From Sorex araneus (taxonomy: Eukaryota > Chordata > Mammalia > Eulipotyphla > Soricidae), in NCBI RefSeq assembly GCF_027595985.1, contig NC_073312.1, positions 10,266,426 through 10,330,425 on the forward strand: a DNA stretch of 64,000 nucleotides, read 5' to 3'. Position 1 is the first letter of the stretch. The number at the start of each line of letters is the position of its first letter. This document shows positions 1 to 9,708 of the stretch, one piece after another. Position numbers and translations under genes: made by a program. The notes beneath the pieces are model-generated. The model did not search any database. It was given only the letters and a program-made list of their open reading frames with translations, and had not been told where the DNA came from.

Positions 1-157
1 GGGGGCCACACCCAGTGATGCTCAGGGCTTACTTCTGACTCTGCACTCAGGAATGACTCCCTGTGGTACATGTGAAAACAACTGGGATGTGGGGATTGAA
101 CCCAGGTCAGCCATGTGCAAGGCAAGCCCCCTACCTGCTGTACTATTGCTTTGGCTC
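1..157 (-). mobile_element. Diverged SINE-A relative, possibly cut by window edge
   Basis: Read on the minus strand it has the tRNA-like head (antisense of the box B GGTTCAATCC-type motif near 95-105) and the SINE-A body ending in a GGGTGTGGCC-type motif at the window start. It is clearly diverged from the young copies and has no A-tail in view. The 64-codon open frame here is only SINE sequence. Confidence 0.8.
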
Positions 158-426
158 CTGCTGTTGGTTTTTAGACTCATATTTCATTTAATGTATATTA
201 TATGTAGTCTGGAGAATAGTAAACTAATAAAATTAACTACTTATTAAAATTAACAACTATTGTCAATTAAGAAGACCCTCAAAGTTTGAGAACTTTAGTT
301 CTGCCACAATCTTCATATATTATTGTTAGGGGTAGTAAGCTGTTGAAATAGTTTCTCAATCAGGCAATTTTTTTAATCTTTGAGGTTAAACAGTATTTAT
401 GTGAAAACCTATCCTTTCTTTTTCTT

Positions 427-510
427 TTGCAGTGCTGGGGATCGAGCTCAGGGCCTTACAGTGTTTAGGGTAAGCACCTCCCACTATACTGCATCCCCAA
501 CCTACTTCTT
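427..510 (-). mobile_element. Short tRNA-like SINE fragment
   Basis: About 80 bases resemble the head of a tRNA-derived SINE in antisense: a GTGCTGGGGATCGAGCTCAG-like stretch followed by a degenerate promoter region ending in CATCCCCAACC. Too short to assign to SINE-A or SINE-B. Confidence 0.4.
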
Positions 511-587
511 TTGTTTTGTAAAACCTCTCGCTTCAATTCCTATCTATTCTTCTCCCACTGAAAGTTATTTTTCTCTAAAGACAGCAA

Positions 588-735
588 GGAGACAGGAAGA
601 TAGCTCAAATACTGGAATCCAGGATTTGTTATGCAGGGGTTTGAGTTTGATCCCTGGCACTGAGTGGACCCTCCCCTAAGCACCAATCTGAGCAAGCCCC
701 CAGGCACTGCCAGATGCAGTTCCCCCCCAAAAAAT
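588..735 (+). mobile_element. Old SINE-A relative
   Basis: A degraded sense copy: a box-A-like AGATAGCTCAAA region, box-B-like GTTTGATCCC near 648, the body words CCTAAGCACC and GAGCAAGCCC, and a short A-rich end. Strong divergence and no recognisable TSD make it one of the oldest SINEs here. Confidence 0.6.
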
Positions 736-1862
736 CCTAAATAAACATAGACAAATGTTGGGTGAAAGAAGACACACTTCTCAGAAATAGTGTTTGAACA
801 TCTTGGTTTGTTCTATTATGTGAGCTCTCTGTCTGTTACTTCACACTCAATGACCCAAACCAACTGTGTATTGTTACTTCACGATAGATAGATCTTAATG
901 CACTGGTACAACCAGATGGACCAAACTTAACCTGTCCTCTAACCTTGTGGTTATTTGCTCCACTTGCCCTCGAAGAAGATAAAGTATTTACAATTTTTAA
1001 GTACTGTGTCTTCATCTTCATTGTGTTTATGTATTTATTTATTTTTTAAGCCATTAGTTTCAAATTCAACAAAAATTTTCTAAACATCAGTTACTTGCAA
1101 ACTACTTTGTTGCCTGTCGGAAATATAATTCTGAATATAACAGAGGTTGGAATCACATCTGGATTAAATTTTAATCAATCTTTTTTTTTCCTTACAGAAG
1201 ATATCTGTTATAAGTCTTTTCCTTCATTTGCAAAAAAGGGATCAAGAATATCAACCCTATCATTGTTTGAATTCTATAATATCTGTGAAGCAGTGATCAT
1301 GCAAGATATAATAGTCATTAATAAGATGTAGTCTCTTCCCTCAGTGGAGGACACACAATAGAAATAAGATTTTTCACTTAATAAGGTAAGTACACAGTCA
1401 TTTTGGTGCGGTAGCAAGGAGGGAAGACTTTCAGGTGAGAATGGGAATCCACTCAGTCTTGACGAATGAGATCATCTTTCAGGTAAAGCAGAGTGAGGTA
1501 TTGTGTGTTCTTAATTGTGGAGGACAACATGAGCAAACGGATAGTGAAGAAAATATGTCATATGCTAGAAACTGTAAGAAATGCAATGTTAGGAATGCAA
1601 AGTCCTTGGGTTGTACTTACCTGTGAGAGGAGCTGTCTGGAAGTGGGCCAACCCTATTTAGCCAGGCCTTTGTTTTACTCCCCTTAGGCGACATCAGCAG
1701 GCTCCAGCTTCTTTTGGAAGGTGGTGTGGCCTAAAGAATGCCAGCTCCCATTTAATTTGTTTTACTTCTATTCTGAAAGGAAAGGCTGTTTATGGGGAAA
1801 CAGGCCGTGCCCATCATTTAGGAAAAAGTCAAACATGGATTTCCAGAGCGTTCCGTAACAAC
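736..1862. other. Unique AT-rich non-coding stretch
   Basis: No repeat I recognise and no credible gene. The open frames are short, lack protein-like composition and do not line up with splice signals. Confidence 0.5.
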
Positions 1863-2037
1863 AGTGTGACCTTGCACTATTATTTAACTGGTGTCTTGGA
1901 TTTCTCATCTCTACAATAAAAACGCAGTTAATCACTGTATTTACATCATCTTGAATCTTTCAGGATTGATATAATAGGTATAAAGTGCTTTAACAGTACA
2001 TGGCACAAAGAAAGTGACCAATAAATGTTAATATTGC
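1863..2037 (+). mobile_element. MIR (mammal-wide SINE), sense
   Basis: The order of words follows MIR: GTGTGACCTTG, then TTTCTCATCTCTACAATAAA, then AAAGTGCTTTAACAGTAC and the terminal CAATAAATGTTAATATTGC. This ancient element predates placental radiation and marks old DNA around it. Confidence 0.8.
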
Positions 2038-2257
2038 TGTGTTAAGTGCTCCCAGAGTATTTCCATTTAGAAGAAGGCAATATTTAACTGGAAAAAATGG
2101 TAGAACTTTCCAGCATTGCATCATTTGCTGTTTGGAAGCAGTTTGGTTCTTACAATGTTATCTTTTCAAGGAAGATTTAGTGCCACTGCACATACTCTAT
2201 AATTTTAAAGGGAAATAGTGATTCTTAGCTACTATGATGTGGTGTCATAGAACTAGC

Positions 2258-2498
2258 ACTGTAGCACTGTCATTCTGTTGTTCATCAATTTGCGTGAGCG
2301 AGCTCCAGTAACGTCTCCATTGTGAGACTTGTTGTTACTGTTTTTGGCATATTGAATAAGCCACGGGTAGCTTGCCAGGCTCTGCCATGCAGGCGGGATA
2401 CTCTCGGTAGCTTGCCGGGCTCTCCAAGAGAGATGGAGGAATCAAACCCGGGTCATCCGCATGCAAATGCCCTCCCTGCTGTGTTATTGCTCCAACCT
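2258..2498 (-). mobile_element. SINE-B, near full length
   Basis: Minus-strand copy. The LINE-like tail (GTAACGTCTCCATTGTGAGA in plus reading) lies at about 2309-2328, followed by the body words GTAGCTTGCCAGGCTCTGCC and GGGATACTCTCGGTAGC, then the tRNA-like head with box B antisense AATCAAACCCGGGTC. It ends at the head, 26 bases before the start of a sense SINE-A copy, so the two are nearly head to head. Confidence 0.9.
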
Positions 2499-2524
2499 AG
2501 AACTGGAAACTTTAAAAATCAACC

Positions 2525-2691
2525 TGGGGCTGGAGCGATAGCACAGGGGGGAGGGCATTTGCCTTGCACGTGGCCGACCCGGTTCCATTCCCAGCATCCC
2601 ACATGATCCCCTGAGCAGCGCCAGGAGTAATTCCTGAGTGCAAAGCCTGGAGTAACCCCTGGGCATCGCTGTATGTGACCCAAAAAGAAAA
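2525..2691 (+). mobile_element. SINE-A, full length
   Basis: Starts GGGGCTGGAGCGATAGCACA and ends TGTGACCCAAAAAGAAAACC. Box B is damaged (GGTTCCATTCC). The short, interrupted A-tail indicates an older member of the young group. Confidence 0.92.
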
Positions 2692-2737
2692 CCAAATCAA
2701 AACATCTGAAAACAAATTCACTCCACTGGGTAGAATT

Positions 2738-2926
2738 TTTTCCTCACTCTTCACCTCCTCATCCTTCTCCCTCTTCCTGGTTCTCCTGGTTAATTTCTCT
2801 CACCCTCTCTTCATCCTTACTTCCATCCCCACCCTCCTTTTCTTCTCTCTTCTTTTCCTTAACGCTTTCTGTGTGAATTTTTTCCTCTTCCCTTCTCCCT
2901 TTCTTCCTCTTCCTCTTGCCTCTTTA
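2738..2926 (+). repeat. Pyrimidine-rich tract
   Basis: About 190 bases of mostly C and T (TTCTCCCTCTTCC-type runs) with scattered purines. It gives a false 84-codon open frame rich in Ser, Phe and Leu. Low-complexity sequence, not a gene. Confidence 0.7.
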
Positions 2927-3059
2927 TAATTTAGTTGCTTGGCATGGAATACAATATGTGCTGGATTTCAAACCCAAGACTAGATGCCCATATCCCATGT
3001 CCAATCTTACGAGACAGTTCTTAGCCCCTTCTGAACTCTTAATTTTTGTGTGAGCCTAC

Positions 3060-3589
3060 TCAATGGTGACAGCTTTGTTTTATTTTATTTTTAATTGTAG
3101 TAATACTGAGAGCATAAAATTGACCATTTTGATCATTTAAATTATAGAATTCAGTATGTGAAGTAAATTCACATTATAATCCAATATCCAGAACATTTTC
3201 ATCTTGCAAAATTGAAACTCTGTGCTCATTAAAACAACTCCCACATTGCCTGTCCTAGCCATTGGTAATTACCATTTAATTTTAATTTTTTTGTTTGGCC
3301 TCTATATTTAACTACTAAGTTAAGCATTGCATATAAAGGGAATTTTACAAATATTTGTCCTTATGGTTGACTTATTTCACTTAGCATAATGTCCTCAAGG
3401 TTCATTCATGTTTGAGCACGTACCAAAACTTTCTTTTTGAGACCGAATAATATTTCATGGATGTATATACCATATTTTATTGATTTATTTTTGACAGATA
3501 TTTGGGCTGCTTTCCTGGTTAGATTATAACTTGCTATAAACATAGATCTGCAAATAGCTCTCTCGCTTCCCTTCTTTTTTCGTGTGTGT
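3060..3589 (-). mobile_element. Old L1 (L1M-type), antisense
   Basis: Plus-strand words such as AAAATTGACCATTTTGATCA, TTTCACTTAGCATAATGTCC and ATAATATTTCATGGATGTAT are the usual antisense signature of old mammalian L1 near the ORF2 end and 3' region. The element is interrupted by the RPL10 retrocopy and resumes near 4240. Confidence 0.8.
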
Positions 3590-4090
3590 TAAGAAGCAGG
3601 ACTTATTGTGGCGTGGTGGCAGCGGGTGGTGAGGACTGGGTGGGAAGCAGGACCTAACGGGGGTCAGCTCCGAGGCTCCCAGGAGGACAGCGACCACCAT
3701 GTATCCAGATGCCTGTGATTCGGGAGGCACTGGACTCCACAGCCACCTGGGGTCAGCCACTTTTGAGCCACTGTGTCTTCAGACTCATCCACATTAGACT
3801 TTAAAGTCCTATTTCTTGGAGCCTCGGATTTGGGCATTTGAACTTGGCCAGGCACAGAGCGTCAAATCACATGCTTCTTGTTCTGCACTTTGGTGCAGAT
3901 GGACATGATGAGGACTTGGCCAAGATGACTTGGGGCTTTCCAAAGGCTTCCCCCAAAACTGTTTGGAGTTCAAGATTGGGGCCAGTGTGAGAGCAGCTAG
4001 GAATGTCCATGGCAAAGATCTGTCTCGGAGGTCCCTTACTACAACCCATACAAGCTACAGGCCGCGTGACTTGTGCACCAGGCCCCACGA
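3590..4090 (-). pseudogene. RPL10: Processed pseudogene of ribosomal protein L10
   Basis: On the minus strand, frames between 3664 and 4088 align piecewise with the C-terminal half of RPL10, a 60S ribosomal subunit protein. AFGKPQ is intact near 3930, and a stretch corresponding to NADEFEDMVAEK and [21 protein letters not shown] is readable in mutated form (DESEDTVAQK, GCGVQCLPNH). The reading jumps between frames and carries stops. There are no introns. The 3'UTR match continues to a decayed poly(A) signal (AATAAG at 3602-3607) and an interrupted A-run antisense at about 3571-3580, as expected of an L1-made retrocopy. The 5' half is poorly alignable or internally deleted, so its upper boundary is uncertain. 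It lies inside an antisense L1. Confidence 0.82.
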
Positions 4091-4239
4091 GGCAGAGAGC
4101 GTGTGCAGCTTAATAGACTACAGATGTCTGTCTGAGAGAACCTCTCATCCTTTTGGGTGTCAGCACAGAGCTGAGATTTCTCTATTATCTGGTGATTCTA
4201 TTTTCAATATTCGAGGAGCTGTGATACTAATTCCTTAGC

Positions 4240-4320
4240 TGTAGTACTGTTTACATCCACCAATGAACAAGGTATCAATTTCTCTGTATCCATGCCAACA
4301 CTTGTTTTCTGCTTCTTTTA
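4240..4320 (-). mobile_element. Old L1, antisense, continuation
   Basis: TGTTTACATCCACCAATGAACAA and the following TCCATGCCAACACTTGTT-type words are antisense L1 ORF2 sequence and continue the element left at 3589. This supports insertion of the RPL10 copy into an existing L1. Confidence 0.7.
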
Positions 4321-4388
4321 GGGATGGGGGCACAGCCACTGTACTCAGGGCTTAGTCTTGGCTCTGTGCTCAGGAATCACTCCCGTGA
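4321..4388 (-). mobile_element. SINE-A relative, truncated body
   Basis: About 70 bases of the body half only (GGGGGCACAGCCACTGTACTCAGGGCTTA-type order), lacking the tRNA-like head. Confidence 0.6.
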
Positions 4389-4754
4389 GAAGTAGTGAAA
4401 GCAGCCTTATTTTTAATGTTAGATGGGAAGCTTTGTATTTCACAAATAATAGGAGATCCACTTGGGTTTAATTATAATAGATATAAATATAAAAATTATA
4501 ATAGATTTTATTATGTTTAGGAAATTCCACCCTATTCCTATTGACTTTTTTGATTTTTATTATTAGAGTGCATTGAGTTTTTCAAATATTTCTTCCATAT
4601 TCATTGAAATAATTGACTGCTTTTTCCTCGAGGTTATTTTGTTAAGGTGATATGTTACACTGGGTTTTGAATATTGAATTGTCCTTTTAAGGAATAAGTC
4701 CCTTTCAATTGCAAGACATAATCCTTCTCCTATATTGCTTAATTCTCTTGGAGG
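4389..4754 (-). mobile_element. Old L1 ORF2 region, antisense
   Basis: Plus-strand text such as TTTTTCCTCGAGGTTATTTTG and TTGAATTGTCCTTTTAAGG is reverse-complement L1M ORF2 reverse-transcriptase-region DNA. Highly decayed, with no useful frame. Part of one element running to about 7760 with SINE interruptions. Confidence 0.65.
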
Positions 4755-4912
4755 GCAGGGTTTGGGTTTGGGGATCACACTGTGTGCTGCCTATGGCTTA
4801 TTCCGGCTCTGCGCTTAAAGATCACCCCTGGAGCTACTCAGGGTTCCAGGGATTGAAGCAATTGGGTGTATGCAAGGCCAGTGCCTTAACCCTTTATCAA
4901 CTCTGGCATCTG
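4755..4912 (-). mobile_element. Old SINE-A relative
   Basis: Diverged antisense copy within the L1: body words GGCTTATTCCGGCTCTGCGC, then the head ending at GCATGCAAGG-like (TATGCAAGGCCAGTGCC). No A-tail or TSD visible. Confidence 0.7.
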
Positions 4913-6149
4913 CTACTAAATTCTGTTTGCTGATATTTTGCTGAGAATTTTTCTATCAGTATTCACAAGTGATACTGATCGGTACTTTTTTTATAGTGTC
5001 TTTGTATGACTTTGTATTAGGGTAATGTTGGTCTCATAAAATTACTAGGAAGAGTTCTTTCCACATTTATTTTTCATATTTTTGGAAATTCAGGAGGATT
5101 GGTATTAGTTCTGTAAATATTTGATAGAATTCATCAGCAAAGTTGTTGGAACCAGGACTTTTATTTATTAGGAAGATTTATTAGAAGATTTTTTTAAATG
5201 AACGAGTCAATCTCCTTATTAGTTATAGGGCCTTTTTTTTTGGATGATCTACTTCTTCATAATTAAGTCTTAGTCAGCTTTATTCATTCCAACTAGCTTA
5301 TCTAATTTGTGATATAAATTGCTCTCAATATTCTCTTACTGTCCTTTTTATTTCCGTAGAACCAATAGTAATGTCCTCACTTTCATTTTGATTTCATTTG
5401 TCTGCATCTTTTATTCTTAGCGCAAAGCTGAGATTGACATTCTGTCAATCTTTGTCTTTTGATTGGAGAACTTAATCCATTTAAATTAAAGTAATTACTA
5501 CATTTAGGCGACTTTCTTCTTTCACTTTGCTATTTGTTCTGCATCTTGCATTCCTGCCTTCTTTTATTTTAAGAATAAATTAGTTGATTTTTAGCTGATT
5601 TTTTAAGTGAATATGTAGAATATTTAACTTCCTTTAAAACAGACTCTTGTGACATATATTCTATAGTTACTTTCCTGTGGTTACCATGGAGATGATATTT
5701 TACATCCTAAAGTTATAGTACTCTAATTTGAATTTATACCAGCTTTATGTTAATAGCATACAAAATCTCTGCTGTTTTGCATCTCTACATCCTCCCTTTT
5801 CACTTGTCACAAAATGATATCTTTACACATTGTGTGCCTAAGAATAAAATCTAGTAATTTTTAAAATGTATTAGTTCTTTAAATTATGTAGAATAAAATA
5901 AATTGTGAAGTTACAAACTAGCACTTAAATAATACAATATTTTTAATAGTCTCAGAGTCTTTTTGTTTATTCTAGCTTTTGCAGTTGTCCACGTATTTAC
6001 CTTTGTTAAAATCTATATTTCTTCATATTGTTTCAAGTTACTGTATTCTATTCTTTCATTTTACCCTGCCAGATTCCCTTGAACATTCAGTGTATGATAA
6101 ATCTAGTGATAGCAAACTTCCTTAACTTCTTTGTTTATTTTTTAATTTA
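4913..6149 (-). mobile_element. Old L1 ORF2/5' region, antisense
   Basis: Long antisense L1 stretch: AATATTTGATAGAATTCATCAG near 5118, the TTGATTGGAGAACTTAATCC region near 5460, and TGTGGTTACCATGGAGATGA near 5678 are typical reverse-strand L1M words. All frames are broken. It fills this otherwise gene-free stretch. Confidence 0.75.
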
Positions 6150-6297
6150 TGTCCATACCCGGTGGTTGCTCAGGGTTTACTCCTGGCTCTGCTTGGGAGT
6201 TACTCTTTATAGTGCTTGGGGAGACCATCTGGGGTGCCAGGGATCAGCCTGGTACAAGACAAGCACTTTACCTGCTACACTATGTCTCTGACCTCTG
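6150..6297 (-). mobile_element. Old SINE-A relative
   Basis: Antisense, with the order GCTCAGGGTTTACTCCTGGC, then a shortened middle, then CAAGCACTTTACCTGCTACA for the head. Both head and body are diverged. Confidence 0.75.
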
Positions 6298-6522
6298 AAG
6301 TGTTTTCTTTTATTCCTAACTTTGAAGGATAGTTTTGTTGAGTGTAGCATCCTTGGTTCACAGTTTTCTTTATTTATTGCTTTAAATATGTCCTTATTTT
6401 TTCAAAATTTCTGATGAGAAAGATCTATAGATGATTTTATTGAGAGTTCATCGTATGTGACAAATTATTTCTCTCTTGCTACTGTCAAGTTTTTCTCATT
6501 CTCAGAAAATGTTTCCACACTT
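6298..6522 (-). mobile_element. Old L1, antisense, continuation
   Basis: CTTTGAAGGATAGTTTTGTTG and TTTCTGATGAGAAAGATCTA are antisense L1M words between two SINEs. Confidence 0.65.
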
Positions 6523-6699
6523 GGGGCTGGAGCGATAGCACAGCGGGTAGGGCGTTTGCCTTGCACACGGCCGACCCAGGTTCAAATCCCAGCATCCCAT
6601 ATGGTCCCCTGAGCACGGCCAGGGGTAATTCCTGAGTGCAAAGCCAGGAGTAACCCCTGTGCATCGCCAGGTGTGACCCAAAAAGCAAAAAAAAAAAAA
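6523..6699 (+). mobile_element. SINE-A, young full-length copy with 17-bp TSD
   Basis: Starts GGGGCTGGAGCGATAGCACA. Box A TAGCACAGCGGG is intact; box B is near-consensus (GGTTCAAATCC). The body ends GTGTGACCCAAAAAGC followed by an A-run of about 15. The perfect 17-bp repeat AAAATGTTTCCACACTT flanks it (6506-6522 and 6700-6716), inside the old antisense L1. A good reference copy for the family. Confidence 0.96.
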
Positions 6700-6716
6700 A
6701 AAATGTTTCCACACTT

Positions 6717-6805
6717 GTCTCTTGAGTTCATCTTAGTTGGAGTTCCTTGATTGCTTATATTGATGTTTTTTACCAAAATGGAAAATTTTTTAGGAATGAT
6801 TTTTA
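6717..6805 (-). mobile_element. Old L1, antisense, between SINEs
   Basis: Short residue of the same antisense L1 (TTGAGTTCATCTTAGTTGGAG). It holds the left TSD of the next SINE. Confidence 0.55.
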
Positions 6806-6995
6806 ATTTTTATATTTATTTATTTATTTTTGCTTTTTGGGTCATACCTGGTAATGTACAGGGGTACTCCTGGCTTTGCACTCAGGAATTACTCCTGGCA
6901 GTGCTTAGGGGACCGTATGGGGTGCTGGGAATCAAACCCAGGTCGGCTGTGTGCAAGGCGAATGCCTTACCTGTTGTGCTATCGCTCCAGCCCCA
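6806..6995 (-). mobile_element. SINE-A, full length, with TSD
   Basis: Antisense copy whose T-tail is a TTTA microsatellite (about 6813-6828), then TTTTTGCTTTTTGGGTCATA and a complete body and head ending GCTATCGCTCCAGCCCC. A GAATGATTTTT-type direct repeat flanks it near 6795 and 6998, with one substitution at its edge. Confidence 0.93.
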
Positions 6996-7329
6996 ACGAA
7001 TGATTTTTTAAAAGATTCTCTTTGCCTCTTTTCTCCCCACCTTTTGGGAGCCCTATGATGCATACATTGGTCTGTTGGTATTTCTTCAATATATTTTTTC
7101 TATTCCTCAGACCTGATGATCTTTTTAGTATTGACATACACTTATTTTCAATTTAATTTTATTTTAGGTTTTCAGCTTCATTTTAGTTGATTGAGATTCT
7201 GTGATTTACAATACTGTTAATGATGACTTCTCATGCACATTAGTTCCACTAAGACTGGATGGTTGATGGTTTTTATTGTTAAATTAAACTGTAACATATC
7301 TTCAAATTTGTTATTTATTTATTTATTTA
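6996..7329 (-). mobile_element. Old L1, antisense, continuation
   Basis: The GATGCATACATTGGTCTGTTG region and the CTATTCCTCAGACCTGATGA word are typical antisense L1M 5'-region text, here broken by SINEs. Confidence 0.65.
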
Positions 7330-7494
7330 TTAGTGTTAGGGTCACACCTGGTAATACTCAGGGATTACTTCTGTCTCTGCACTCAGGGATCATTCCCGGT
7401 AGGGCTCAGGAATAACATGGGCTGTCAGGGATTGAACCCAAGTCAGACATGTGTCAGGCAAATGCCCTACCCGCTGAGCTATCGTTCTGCCCCA
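7330..7494 (-). mobile_element. SINE-A relative, intermediate age
   Basis: Antisense full-length copy preceded by a TTTA repeat tail (7313-7331). The head ends GCTATCGTTCTGCCCC, and the middle (CGGTAGGGCTCAGGAATAAC) has small deletions compared with young copies. Confidence 0.85.
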
Positions 7495-7760
7495 AGTTTG
7501 CTGAGTTTTTGGATAATGCCCATTCAAATTGTTTTTTTCTCGTCTCTAGTGAAGTTTCATTTCTGTTATTGTGTCTTTCAGCTTTAGATTTTTTTTGTGT
7601 GTTTGTGCGTTCTCTCTCTTTATTGATATATCTTTTTCATACACAATTTTATTGACTTTTCTTAAATCTTCATTGAGTTCTATAAATATCCTTAAAAGAG
7701 TTGATTTAGTCTTTATCTAGCATATCTGCAAACTGTCCTTTCTCAGGGACAGTTTACGTA
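7495..7760 (-). mobile_element. Old L1, antisense, 5' limit
   Basis: Antisense L1 words continue (AGTGAAGTTTCATTTCTGTT, TCATTGAGTTCTATAAATAT) and then fade into sequence I do not recognise. Confidence 0.5.
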
Positions 7761-7924
7761 GGTATTTTTTCCCCCCACTGCATGGGTTTACTTTTTTGTT
7801 ACTTCATATGCATTGTTTTTTGAGAGGGTGATTCCCAAGCCTGCCCAGGAGGCCTGGAAATAATTGGTCATGTGGCCAGACAGTTCATTGCAAAGACCTG
7901 AAATCATCAGGTCACACAGGTAGT

Positions 7925-8068
7925 GCTGGGGGCTGCCATAACTCTTCAAGAGCACTAGGGCCATACTAGGTGGTGCTCAGGTGGGGTCATGTGTTGCTGG
8001 GGAATCAAACCAGAGTTGGGCCCATGCAAGTCACGGACCCCCTAACCCTTGTGTTATGTCTCAGCCCT
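7925..8068 (-). mobile_element. Old SINE relative
   Basis: Antisense, degraded: GGTGGTGCTCAGGTGGGGTC, GCTGGGGAATCAAACCAGAG, then a head-like CCATGCAAGTCACGGACCCCC ending in CTCAGCCC. Confidence 0.6.
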
Positions 8069-8129
8069 GCTGAGAACTAAACATTTAAATCTTGTTATAT
8101 GGCAAGTTCAAAATCCAGATTCTCCTCTT

Positions 8130-8298
8130 TTTTTTTTCTTTTTGGGTCACACCCAGCGATGCACAGGGGTCACTCCTGGCTCATCTCAGAAATCACCCCT
8201 GCCGGTGCTCAGGGGACCATATGGGATGCTGGGATTCGAACTCAGGTCAGCCGCATGCAAGGCAAATGCCCTACTCGCTGTGCTATCGCTCCAGCCCC
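8130..8298 (-). mobile_element. SINE-A, young, 15-bp TSD
   Basis: Antisense, complete from TTTCTTTTTGGGTCACACCC to GCTATCGCTCCAGCCC. Flanked by a perfect CCAGATTCTCCTCTT repeat (8115-8129 and 8299-8313). Box B is GATTCGAACTC-like in plus reading and well preserved. Confidence 0.95.
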
Positions 8299-8313
8299 CC
8301 AGATTCTCCTCTT

Positions 8314-8750
8314 AAAAAATATTGTTCACTGTTCACTGTCCCTATGCTGAGAAACTTGAAGGATAAACCAATGAACCTCCAGTGTTCTCACATTTTTTTC
8401 CCCTGAATGTTCCTTTGGTATTTCCAACTCATGAAAAAGTGGGGATGTAATGGGGAGAAGGGTGCTGACTCTTTAAATCTCTTGGAAGTCACTTCAACCT
8501 TCAGGTTTGTGTGTTTGCAGTAATAGAGTGAAGTACAATATTCTCACCCACCTATTTGACTTCACACCCTTGATCCGAAGCAATAATTAGTGACCTGAGC
8601 ACAAATTCCCAGTAAAGGGAAGACAGGAGCTTTTTCACCTAGTCTGACTCTCACAAACTGGGTGCAAGCAGTTCCTGGGACACCTCCAGCCATGTAGCTG
8701 GAGGTAGGAGGTGGATAGCTGCAATTGTGCTAAGCTGAAGTTGACTGACA
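8314..8750. other. Unique non-coding stretch
   Basis: No recognisable repeat or gene. The 68-codon minus-strand frame at 8651-8857 runs into an old SINE and has no protein-like features. Confidence 0.5.
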
Positions 8751-8912
8751 CTAGGCCAGAGAGGTGCAGAAGGCTGGGTGCTAGCCTCACATGTAGCAGT
8801 CAACGCCTGTTCAAACCCCAGTTCAGTCCCTGTCACCAGATATGTTCCCCTGAGCACTTCTAGGGATTATGCCTCAGCAAGAGCTAGGAATAGTTCCTGA
8901 GCACTTCTGAGT
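8751..8912 (+). mobile_element. Old SINE-A relative with expanded purine tail
   Basis: Sense copy: degenerate head, then TTCCCCTGAGCACTTCTAGGG, GAATAGTTCCTGAGCAC and TCTGAGTGTGG, directly followed by the GGA/GAA tract. The tract probably grew from its A-rich 3' end. Confidence 0.65.
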
Positions 8913-9177
8913 GTGGAAGGAGGAGGAGGAGGAAGAGGAGAAGGAGAAAGATGAGACGAAGGAGGAGGAGGAAGAGGAGGAAGAAGGAGAAGATGGAGGA
9001 AGAGGAGAAGGAGGAGAAGGAGAAGAAGAAGGAGGAGGAGAAGGAGGAGGAGAAGAAAAGAAGAAGAAGAAGAAGAAGAAGAAGAAGAAGAAGAAGAAGA
9101 AGAAGAAGAAGAAGAAGAAGGAAGAGGAGGAGGAGGAGGAGGAGGAGGAGGAGGAGGAGGAGGAGGAGGAGGAGAAG
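8913..9177 (+). repeat. GGA/GAA microsatellite, pure purine for 183 bases
   Basis: Irregular GGA/GAA repeats from 8913. From 8995 to 9177 there is not one pyrimidine on the plus strand, including 20 or more perfect GAA units at 9061-9120 and about 16 GGA units after 9120. It produces false Glu/Lys/Arg-rich and Ser/Pro-rich open frames. Confidence 0.97.
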
Positions 9178-9435
9178 TCAATCGACTAACATTAACCTTA
9201 GTTTACTTTCTGATCCTTCCCTTAAAAACTGAAAGCTTTCAATAGAGTCTAGGTCCAAACAGTCACATCAGGTTCTTGATAGCGCTATTGATGTCTAGGA
9301 CAGATTCCTGGCACTTTCTAATCACCCATTCCCAGAATATTTCTCATTTTGTTAACAATATCATTTGAAAAAAAAAACTTTTAAAAATTTGAAGTTCTAT
9401 TTATTTTTCAATTGTATGGCTCACAGTTAAAATAT
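9178..9435. other. Unique non-coding stretch
   Basis: AT-rich sequence with nothing recognisable apart from short A-runs near 9370. Confidence 0.45.
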
Positions 9436-9610
9436 TTTTAATAAAAGCACTACAATTTGCAAAGTTGCTGACATTTGACTTTTAGAGGTAGTATGTTCCA
9501 GCAGCAATCCCACCACCAGTGTCTTTTCCCTCTACTAGTATTCTTCCCTGATCCAGTTATTTTAGAATATGGCCCTCATTTTTTGTGTCCCATCTAAAAT
9601 TTCTATCCAT
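9436..9610 (-). mobile_element. Relic of shrew L1 3'UTR, antisense
   Basis: AGTATGTTCCAGCAGCAATCCCACCACCAGTGTC and TTCCCTCTACTAG-type words match other copies near 31680, 35650, 52150 and 63290: a motif of 'ccaacaccaatcccaccaccagtg' type that is the reverse of the GGTGGTGGGATTGGTGTTGG end of old L1 3'UTRs. Confidence 0.55.
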
Positions 9611-9708
9611 GTGAAGATCAGATTTTTTTGCTGCTTTTTTTCAGTACTTTTATAACTTAAACTAGCTATCAAATTTATCTCTGTTATTCATTTTGAATTA
9701 ATTTGGTT

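Noticed and set aside
1190-1335. Possible exon after a TTTTTTTTTCCTTACAG acceptor-like site
   Set aside because: A pyrimidine tract with CAG occurs at about 1183-1198, but the frame that follows is short, AT-rich and without any recognisable protein similarity or good donor.
6540-6600. Possible functional tRNA gene
   Set aside because: The tRNA-like head has A and B boxes but lacks a full cloverleaf with 3' stem and continues into the SINE body; the same sequence occurs dozens of times.
6485-6776. Repeated short frames with 'GLLLALHSGITPGGAQGTIWDAG' motifs at many places
   Set aside because: This motif is SINE-A antisense translation and recurs wherever a copy lies; it is not a conserved peptide family.
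8867-9232. Long Glu-, Lys/Arg- and Pro/Ser-rich open frames
   Set aside because: They are the GGA/GAA microsatellite read in several frames and on both strands; no start context or unique sequence.
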